Below, one piece after another: positions 1 through 8,000 of a stretch of 9,345 nucleotides of DNA. The DNA is from an uncultured Actinomycetes bacterium (GTDB taxonomy: Bacteria; Actinomycetota; Actinomycetes; Mycobacteriales; Nakamurellaceae): positions 1 to 9,345 of the forward strand of contig CALANS010000203.1 of the NCBI GenBank assembly GCA_937926105.1, in the 5' to 3' direction. Positions within the stretch are counted from its first letter, which is position 1; every line of letters begins with the position of its first letter. The position numbers were made by a program, and so were the translations under genes. Under the pieces are notes generated by a model. That model was not told where the DNA came from, did no database searches, and worked only from the letters and a program-made list of their open reading frames with translations.

Positions 1-1004
1 GCGTCGGACGTGATGACGGACAGCTGCCGCCGATCGCGGAAGGCCTGCACGCTGAGCGAGGCAGCGACTTCGACGGCGAGTTCGAATTCGTCATCGGGGG
101 CGTAATCGTCGGTGCGGGTGGAGAGTGTGACGGCGAGATGTGAACGCCGGGTCTCCTCGAATTGACGGACCATCAGCGTCTGTGCGGGCGTGGCGAGGGT
201 GCGCGCCGAGGTTTTCCAGTGGATATAGCGCCAGTCATCGCCCGGGACGTAGCCGCGCAGCGCGTGGAACGAGACGTCGTCGTTGGCGAGTTCCTTGGTC
301 GACTGGCCTTCGAGATCCTTGAGGAAGCCCGCGGCGGCTCCGTCGAGCAACACGGTGCGTGGGTGGATATAGAGCACCTGTGGATCGGTCCACGCGATGA
401 CGCGCCGAACCAGGCCGAACGCGTCGCCGCGCACCGAGCGCGCCGGCCCGACGGGGATCACGGCGCGGTGCTGCGTCGGCACCAGGAATTCTTCCTCGTG
501 CGTCTCGCCGGCGGCGAGGCTCGGCACGGCGAAGGACGCGACGGCCACACCGATAGGCAGCTCCATCCGAGCTGGCAGGAGCCGCCGCCGCGCGGTGCTC
601 GCCACGGCCATCCGGCCCGCGGCACGCTGCCCGACGACGACGCGCGCGCTTTGCATCTCGATCTGCACGCTGTAGCGGGCCCGGCCGAGTGCCAACAGCG
701 CGGACACCACGAACACCGCCCCGAGCACGCTCGCGAGGACCGTCATCTCTTGCCAGCCCCAGAGCCGGGAGGCGATGAACGCGAATAGCCCGGCCGTGAG
801 CGCGATCCAGCCGAGAGGGCGTACGACCGCTAAGAGCCGCCCGATGCGCATGCCGACCGCACGAAAGCGAGAGGGGTGCGGTGTCGCGGGCGGCCGCTTC
901 GCCGGCCGATCGCCGCGGAGGCGACGAGAAAGCAGATCACCCACGTGCTTTGGCGGTGCGACCACGGAGGTCGCACCGTCGACATCGGGCATGGTTGCGG
1001 TCAT
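1..1004 (-). CDS. DUF58 domain membrane protein (3' end outside window)
   Basis: This frame is open from ATG at 1004 to the window edge, giving 334 codons without a stop; the C-terminus is missing. Residues 1-50 are a basic, proline-rich, presumably cytoplasmic N-terminus. Two hydrophobic segments follow at about 64-81 and 88-106, then a beta-rich stretch (110-220). The DUF58 signature is at residues 246-269 (nt 198-269), FHALRGYVPGDDWRYIHWK, matching the family consensus Y.PGDD.R.IDWK.SAR; the following residues (about 290-334) look like the start of the VWA-like fold found downstream of this motif in many DUF58 proteins. The start codon directly follows the moxR stop (TAG-ATG, no spacer), so translation is probably coupled; a second ATG at codon 5 has no better ribosome binding site. 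DUF58 proteins are regularly paired with MoxR ATPases and are thought to be partners or clients in a chaperone-like assembly; the biochemical role is unknown. Family call is firm, function is not. Confidence 0.93.
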   Translation of the reverse strand, partial: MTATMPDVDGATSVVAPPKHVGDLLSRRLRGDRPAKRPPATPHPSRFRAVGMRIGRLLAVVRPLGWIALTAGLFAFIASRLWGWQEMTVLASVLGAVFVVSALLALGRARYSVQIEMQSARVVVGQRAAGRMAVASTARRRLLPARMELPIGVAVASFAVPSLAAGETHEEEFLVPTQHRAVIPVGPARSVRGDAFGLVRRVIAWTDPQVLYIHPRTVLLDGAAAGFLKDLEGQSTKELANDDVSFHALRGYVPGDDWRYIHWKTSARTLATPAQTLMVRQFEETRRSHLAVTLSTRTDDYAPDDEFELAVEVAASLSVQAFRDRRQLSVITSD

Positions 1005-1973
1005 CTACTGCCGCCGGTCCGTCGGCGGCGCGACGTCGGTGAGAATACGGCCGAGCACGTCGGCGACGGTGGTGCCGGCAAACTCCGCTTCGGCATCGAG
1101 GAGGATGCGGTGCGCAAGCACCGGCTGCGCGAGATCCTTGATGTCGTCGGGTGTGACGTAGTTGCGGCCGTGTGCCGCTGCCCATGTCTTGGCCGCACGC
1201 ACGATCGCGAGGCAGCCACGCACCGACACGCCCAGCGTGGTCTCCGGCGCCGTCCTGGTCTCCTCGGCGATACGCGAGACGTACTCCAGGATGGATGGGT
1301 CCACGTGCACGGTCGACGCCAGCTCCGCCATGGAGACGATGACGTCACCCGTGACGATGGCGTCGACCACCCGGGCCGCATGTTTGGTGCCGACTGCGCC
1401 CAAGATATCCACCGTAGAGGCGTGATCCGGGTAGCCGAGGGATGTCTTCATCAGGAACCGGTCAAGCTGCGCCTCGGGGAGCCGGTAAGTACCGGCTTGT
1501 TCGATGGGGTTCTGGGTGGCGATCACCATGAACGGGTTGCCCGCGTCGTACGTGGTGCCGTCGACGGTGACCTTGGATTCCTCCATCACCTCCAGCAGCG
1601 CCGACTGCGTCTTCGGCGAGGCGCGGTTGATCTCGTCGGCCAGCACGATCGAGGCGAAGATCGGCCCGCGGTGGAACTCGAACTGCCCCGTGGTCTGGCT
1701 GTAGATGGTCACGCCCGTGACGTCCGAGGGAAGCAGATCGGGGGTGAACTGAATACGGGAGTTGGTGCCCTGGACCGTCGCCGCGAGTGCGCGCGCCAGC
1801 GACGTCTTGCCGGTGCCGGGGTAGTCCTCCAGCAGCATGTGCCCTTCGGAGAGCAGGCAGGTGAACGCGAGGCCGATCACCTCCTGTTTGCCGAGTACCA
1901 CCTGGCCGACATTCCCCACCAGCTGTTGGAATGTCTGGGCGAACCAGATCGTCTGTTCGTCTGTCATTGGCAT
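1005..1973 (-). CDS. MoxR-family AAA+ ATPase
   Basis: A 322-residue cytoplasmic ATPase of normal MoxR length. With ATG at 1973 as residue 1, Walker A is PGTGKTS at 52-58, Walker B is IVLADEINRA at 109-118, sensor 1 is VIATQNP at 150-156, and LPEAQLDRFL (165-174) carries the conserved arginine region that follows it in this family; the C-terminal lid helices occupy roughly 210-310. All catalytic motifs look intact, so an active ATPase is expected. I chose ATG 1973 because AAAGGA lies 8 nt upstream; the frame is open further up to a TTG at 1994, which has no ribosome binding site and lies upstream of that SD. MoxR ATPases act as chaperone-like factors that mature or activate partner complexes, typically with DUF58/VWA proteins, and the DUF58 gene follows immediately. 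The giant surface protein encoded just upstream is a candidate client, which is inference from position only. Confidence 0.95.
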   Translation of the reverse strand: MPMTDEQTIWFAQTFQQLVGNVGQVVLGKQEVIGLAFTCLLSEGHMLLEDYPGTGKTSLARALAATVQGTNSRIQFTPDLLPSDVTGVTIYSQTTGQFEFHRGPIFASIVLADEINRASPKTQSALLEVMEESKVTVDGTTYDAGNPFMVIATQNPIEQAGTYRLPEAQLDRFLMKTSLGYPDHASTVDILGAVGTKHAARVVDAIVTGDVIVSMAELASTVHVDPSILEYVSRIAEETRTAPETTLGVSVRGCLAIVRAAKTWAAAHGRNYVTPDDIKDLAQPVLAHRILLDAEAEFAGTTVADVLGRILTDVAPPTDRRQ

Positions 1974-2028
1974 TGCCGAAGTCCTTTGCAACAATTTCGA
2001 TTAAACGGATAGATCGACGTGGACAGTT
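1974..2028 (-). other. 55-nt intergenic gap between the giant gene and moxR
   Basis: This is the only gap between genes in the window. It is about 44% GC, far below its surroundings, and carries the moxR ribosome binding site at its downstream end. I see no inverted repeat resembling a terminator and no convincing pair of -35/-10 hexamers, so read-through within one operon is the simplest reading. A weak internal promoter cannot be excluded from sequence alone. Confidence 0.5.
1982..1987 (-). promoter_or_regulatory. Ribosome binding site of the MoxR gene
   Basis: On the minus strand this reads AAAGGA, 8 nt before ATG at 1973. It decides the start of the ATPase gene against the in-frame TTG at 1994 (which lies upstream of the site) and ATG at 1967 (spacing of 14 nt, too long). 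It is a strong SD in the only true intergenic gap of the window, so moxR can be initiated independently of the giant gene. Confidence 0.75.
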
Positions 2029-5000
2029 CTACCAACCACTCCCGCTAACACCTTCACTAACAGCCGTCACGGTTACCGGTCCGGAGTAGCCGTACCAGAA
2101 TTGACTATCGCCCCATCCCCAATTACCACTGCTGTCCACTTTGATTGTTTGCTTACTTCCGGTACCATTCGACGTACACGTACCATTCTTGCAGTTTTGG
2201 GAGAAGTCGCCCTGAGGACTATCGAAATACAAGGTCACGTTCTCATTGGCACTGAAATTAGCGAGGCGAATTGCAATGTAATACAAGTTTCCCGAATAAG
2301 GCGACCCCTGCCTCACCGCAATTTCCGGCTGCGGGCACGCCGCCGCGGAGCCCTTCACCGTCGACGTCGGCCCAACGAGCCCTTGGCTGTCGACGCCACG
2401 GACACTCAACGTGAACGTGTTGCCGCAGCCCACATTCTTCGAGAACGACGTTCCGCTACGCCAGGTGGAACCGTCGAGGTACTGCGCTCCCATTGGGGAG
2501 CGACCGTTGTCGGGCGGAGGTGACCAACTGAAATTGACCGAGTCCGTACCACTCGGTGACGCATTCAAGTTGGTCACGGCGCCGACCGGGCCGTACGGTG
2601 TCGCAGTCGCGGTGGCCCCATCGCCACAAGTATTGAAGGTCGCATCCGTAGCGGAATAGCACGCCGTCACCGTGAACGAATACTGTGTGCCATTGGTCAA
2701 TCCGTTGATGGTCGCCGGGCTCGACGCATTCACTGTGGTGCCGTTGTACGACACTTCGTAATGATCAATGGTGCGCCCATGCCCTTGCGCGTTGGTCCAC
2801 GACACTGTTACTTGCCTGTCGACGCCAGTAGGCGTTGCCGCGAGTCCGGTAACGGCGCCCGGCGGCGAGAACGGCGTGGCGCTCGATGAATTACTCACAT
2901 CGCCGGGGCCGGACCGATTGGTCGCCGTCACCGTCACCGAGTATTCGACGCCATCGGACACGCCTTGAATGGTCGCCGATGTGGCACTGGGGCCCGCGGA
3001 CACCGTGCCACCGTTGTACGCCACGGTGTATTCGGTGATCGCGGATCCACCGTCGTCCGCTGGCGCGCTCCAGCTCACCGACAGCGTGTTTCCGCCGGGG
3101 CTGTAGTTGTCCGCGCCGAAGCTCACCGACACACTCTGCGGGGCGCCGGGCTTCTTGGACGGCGTCTCGGACGCGCTCATCGGCGACCACCCTGAAGGCT
3201 CTTTCGATGCGTTGTGCGCCCGGACCCGGAACGAATAAGCAGTGCCGAAGGAGAGTCCACCCCAGGTGTAGCTCGTGACGTTGTCCACGGAGGTCGTGGT
3301 TTGTCCGCCGGCACCGGCGGAAGATATCTCCAGGTCGTAGGACGACACCGGCGTCCCGTCCGAGCCGGGGTCGCTCCAGTCGACCTGCAACGCGTTCTGC
3401 CCGTCGAGCCATGTCACCGAAGGTGCCGACGGCGTGTTGGGGGCCGTGTCCGGGGTGATGTCCGCAGAGCCGGACGACGCGTCGGACGTGCCGACCGTGT
3501 TGGTCGCGACCACCGCGAACGAGTAGGTGACACCGGGGGTGAGCCCGTTGATGGTGCAGGGCGAAGCGCTGCAACTCTGGCTGATGTGATTCTTGGCGTC
3601 GGTCACCGTGTACCCGGTGATCGGTGAACCGTTGTCCTTGGGCAATGTCCACTTGATCTGGGCGGTCTTCGGCGTCATGGCGATCAGGGTCGGCGTTCCG
3701 GGGGCGTCCGGCTTGTCCTTGACGATGACCGTCGCAGTCCCCGATACGTCCCGGGCAGAGTCACCGGTCGCGTCGCGCAGTGTGTAGGCGACGACGACGG
3801 TCCCGACCTGGGTCGGCGTGATGCTCACGGAGCCGCCGGTGACCGCGGCGGAGCCGGCGCCCGACTGCACGCGCGCGTCCACCAGCGTCGGCGCCTGCGG
3901 GAACGGGTTGTAGGTCACCTGTGCGATGGCGTTGACCGCGGTCGCGACGCCCGGCCGTCCGTCGTTCACCGTGACGCTGGCGACGCGCATCAGCGGCTCG
4001 GCAGAGCCGACGGCCGTCACCGTCACGGCGCCAGTGCCCGACTTCCCCTGTCCATCGGTGGCGGTGAGGGTGAAATTCGCCTGCTTGCCCTTGGCGGTGA
4101 TCGCCGCTGACACGGTGAGCACCGAGCCCTTCACCGATGATTCCAGCCCGCCTCCGCCGCCGGTGATCGAGTAGGTGAGCAGCTTCTGTTGCTGCGCGTC
4201 ACCCGCGGTGACAAGGCCTGCGAGATCGAGCGTCGCGGTCTTGCCGACCTCGACGGACAGATGCGCCGCCTTCACCACCGGGGCCGGCAATTCTGCGGGG
4301 ACGACCTGTACGGAGATCTGCGCTATGGCGGTGCGGTCCGAGCCGTCGCCGACGGTCAGCGAGATGAACACCCTGCCGGAGCCGTTCTTCGGCGACGTGT
4401 ATTTGAGGTGGGTCGCGTCGATTCGGCCGACGTCGCCGCCACCGCTGACGCTCACTGCGGCGCCGTTGGGGATCTGCAGGGCCGAGCCGTCTGTGGCGCG
4501 GAGCATCGTCGATATGTCGATCGTGAGCGGCTGGCCGGCCTTCACCGTCGGCGGCGTGCTCGGCTGTATCACGACGAGCGGAACCTGCTTGACGACCCGG
4601 GGCGGAACCACGATGAACGCCGTGGCGAACGCCTTCTCGTTGTTCGTCACGCGATAGGCCACGACCTGGCGACTGTCGGTCAACGTCACGGAGATCGTGC
4701 GGTCACCGACCACGTTGCCGGCGGTCGCGGACGCGGGATCCAGTGACAACACCAGGTCATTCAGCGTGCCGCTGGAGTTCGTCAGCTTGTCGTCCGGCAC
4801 CGGCACGACGACGCTCGTCGCCCCCTTCTTGATCGTCGTCGGATCGACCACAATATCGCGCGCCGTCGGTGGCTCCAGGGCAGCTGTCTTCGAGACGGTG
4901 ACGGTGACGATGCCGGACGCAGCCATCCCCAACTGGTTGACCACGTTGTACTTGATGCTGCCGACGAGTTCGGTCGCGGGTGTGGTGACGACCAGTCGTC

Positions 5001-8000
5001 CGTTGCCGGAGTCGGCCTTCACCACCCAGTTCGGCGGGGCGACGAAGGCTGGATCGCCGAGTGAGAGCTGCTGCGACGAGTTGACGGCGGCGATCTGCTT
5101 GATGACGTCGACGGCGACGGTGCGACCGGGGCGCGCCGTGACATGCAGGTCAGGAGCGGTCGGCGGCTGAACGGCATCCGGTGGGGCGACGACCAGCACT
5201 GTCACCTGGCCGGTGGTGGTCTCGCCGGAGGGATCCGAGGCAGTGTAGCTGAACGTGTCCGGCCCGGCCGTGGTGCCGGCCGTGTATTCGATGCTGGACA
5301 AGCCGGACGGGCTTGCCTCACCCAGCGCGCCGCCGGCATGGTCCCCGATCTGGCTCAGCGTTACCCAGTCGCCGTCGGGATCGATGCCGCTGAGGGGTAG
5401 TGAGACGGTCACCGTCGATCCTGTGAAGACCCGCGCGACGACCGGCTCGGGCTGCGCCGGGGGATGATTCTGCGCCGCCGCAGCGCCGTCGACCTGCAAG
5501 GTCACCGCGCCCGACGAGGACAGGCCCGCCGAGTTGGTGACGGTATAGGCGAAGCGCAGGGGCCGCGCAGGTGCTGTCGTGGGCGCAAGGTAACGGATCG
5601 CCGACTCGGTGTGGAAGAGCACTCCCGGCACCGAGGCTGCTGTTCCTGCGTCCAATCCCGTGAGTCGGATGACGTCGCCCGTCGGGTCGTAGGCGTACCC
5701 GGCGATGGGAATCGTGACGGCATCGCCGGCGCGGACCGTTGCGTCGATGTCACGGGCTACCGGCGGAAGCGGGTCGGCGGCAGGCACCGGTACGACCCTG
5801 ATCAGTCCGGGCGCGGACGCATACCCATTGGAGACCGTGTATGCGATCGACCCGCCCTGACTCTGCTGCAGGGCCTGCGCCGAGCGGGCCGCGATCGTAA
5901 CGGTGTGCAACGCCTCCAGGGTCGCCGAGAGCGATTCATCGGGTTGGACCTGAATCACCGCGAGACCCGAGCCCATCGGGTCGATGTCGTTCGCGATGGG
6001 GTCGACCGTGGTGACGCTGCCTTCCGGCAGATACACCACATCGGTGACGCCGGTCGGCGGCTGCCGGCCGGATGCCGGATCCACGACATCGACGCGCAGG
6101 AGTCCCTCCGCCGTCTTCTCGCCGCCTTTGGCCTGATAGATGAAGTAGTACGAACCTGCTTTGGATCCGGTGAGTGTGACGGTGCCCGCCGCCTGATGGA
6201 TTCCGTTGACGGTGATCTCGCCCTTGGCGAGCGGGGTGACGGCGGCCAGCTGGCCCTTCTCGACAGACGGCACGATGACGTTGGACATGATGTCGACCGT
6301 CGCCGCCTGCCCGACGATGGCGCGCGCGTACACCGGAGAGGTCACCGGATCCGCTGTGCCCTGAGGACGCACATCGACGGTGAGCTTGCCGGCAACCGGC
6401 TCGCTGCCTCCGTCGTCGCCGATGACGAAATCGACGGTCTTGCGGACAGCCCCGCCGACGCCCTTGTCCGCAAACGTGATGAGTCCACCCGGCTGGAACG
6501 TCACCTCGTCGCCGGTATCCGTGGACGCCGACTCCAGGTAGAGATCGTCCCCGGTCGGTGAGACGTAGTCGTCCAGCACGTTGTAGGACACAGTGCCCAG
6601 CGTCTCGACGGGCACCAGGGAGTTACGGATCTTCACGGCAGGCTTGTGTTCGCCCGACTCATACGCCGTGACGGTGACGTGTCCTTCGGCATCGTTGCCG
6701 AATCCATCAGTGACGCGGTATGTCAGCACCGGCATTGTGCCTGTCGCCGTCTTGGGCACGGTCACCTGAAGTGCTTGCCCGGAATCGACGATGGCGGCGT
6801 TCAGGTCGCCGGGGCCCTCATCCCAGCCCGACACCCCGGTGATCACCGTCATGGCGCAGTTGTCCGACGAATCGTTGTCCAACACCCGAAGCACCGTCGC
6901 CCGGCCCGGCCGCACGCCATAGGAGTCGTCTTGTGCAGTCGGCGGTTTGATGTGCATTCCGGCGGTGCAATTGAGATTCGGCGTGGCCAGTTGCGTGGTG
7001 AGGCCCTGCGCATTCGACTGGTCCTGCTGATCTGCCGCATCGGCCTGCGGCTGGACATCGGCCCAGTTGTTGATCAGCTTGATCTGGTCCTCGGCCACCC
7101 AGACGGACCCGGTGACCACGTCGTTGAGCACGATGACGTGACCGTTGACCCGAAACACCATCGGATCAGTGCCGGTGTGCCCGGGAATGTCGCGAACCAA
7201 CGCGTCTTTCCCGGCGCAGGTCAGGCCGTAGACGGCCGGTGACGACGACCACGCCGAGTGCACGCAGCCGTCGATCCGCACCGGCGCCGCCGGCGCGCCC
7301 GATCGGTCCGCTATCACAGTTGTCACCTCGCCCGTGGCGAGCGAGACCTCCAGCAGCGCGGACGATGTCGCAATGTCGACGACGTCGGATTCCGGGCCGG
7401 GCTGCTGGAGCACGGCCGACGCAGCACCCGGGATCGCGACGGTACGATCCGGAATCCGGAGCGTGCCGGCCTCGCGATCCAGAACGACGGGTGCGTCGCC
7501 CACCGCCGTGACGGAGATCGGTGACTGCGCGCCGCTGCCCTGCTGGCTCAGCTCGCCCCCGGTGAGCGCGCTGACGACGACGTCGGTCGGAGCCTCGCCA
7601 CCGGTCGCTTGCGGCGGGCTCGCGGCATCTGCTCCGGCGGTACTTCCGGTGGTCTCGGCGGCGCCTGCGCCGGTGGCCGCCGACGCCGCCCCGTCAGCGC
7701 CCGGCGCCCGCGGGATGGTCCACAGCGAGTCCGATCCGGGGGCGACCGCGAACACGGTGCCGGTCTGCGCCACTGCGACTGCGACACCCCGCCCGGTCTT
7801 CGCCGTCTCGGGAGTCAGCTCGGGATCGAGCGTGCCCAATTCCTGCACGGCGCCCGACCACAGTTGGCCGGTCGCTTCGTCCGCGATGGCCAGAACTCCG
7901 CCGCCGAAGCCGATGGCTGCGTCGGCGGGCACCTTGATGCGTCCGGCCAATGTGACGCTCGCGGGGTCAATGGGGCGCAGTTCGTGCTTCGTCGAGTCGA

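Noticed and set aside
162..788. Plus-strand open frame of 208 codons opposite the DUF58 gene
   Set aside because: The minus-strand reading carries the DUF58 signature and two membrane segments; this frame is a compositional shadow.
1974..1994. Upstream TTG start (1994) for the MoxR gene
   Set aside because: It would place the AAAGGA ribosome binding site inside the coding region and has no SD of its own; ATG 1973 is better supported.
876..2012. Plus-strand open frame of 378 codons opposite the MoxR gene
   Set aside because: It is antisense to a gene with intact Walker A, Walker B and sensor motifs; the translation is rich in Arg, His and Gly with no recognisable domain, as expected for the reverse frame of high-GC coding DNA.
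1974..2028. Promoter or terminator in the AT-rich gap
   Set aside because: No stem-loop followed by T-run and no convincing spaced hexamers could be identified by eye.
2029..2100. Sortase sorting signal at the C-terminus of the giant protein
   Set aside because: No LPXTG-like motif, hydrophobic segment or basic tail; the protein ends in GSGW, and an N-terminal anchor is present.
2891..3652. Minus-strand frame of 253 codons in another phase of the giant gene
   Set aside because: Overlaps the FN3 coding frame entirely; Arg/His-rich shadow with no domain signal.
5464..6561. Plus-strand open frame of 365 codons inside the giant gene
   Set aside because: Arg/Asp/Gly-rich shadow of the Ig-repeat region with no domain pattern; the opposite strand shows repeat periodicity across the entire stretch.
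2338..6951. Recent DNA-level duplication of Ig or FN3 repeats
   Set aside because: Repeats are similar only as protein patterns; I saw no long identical nucleotide blocks between them.
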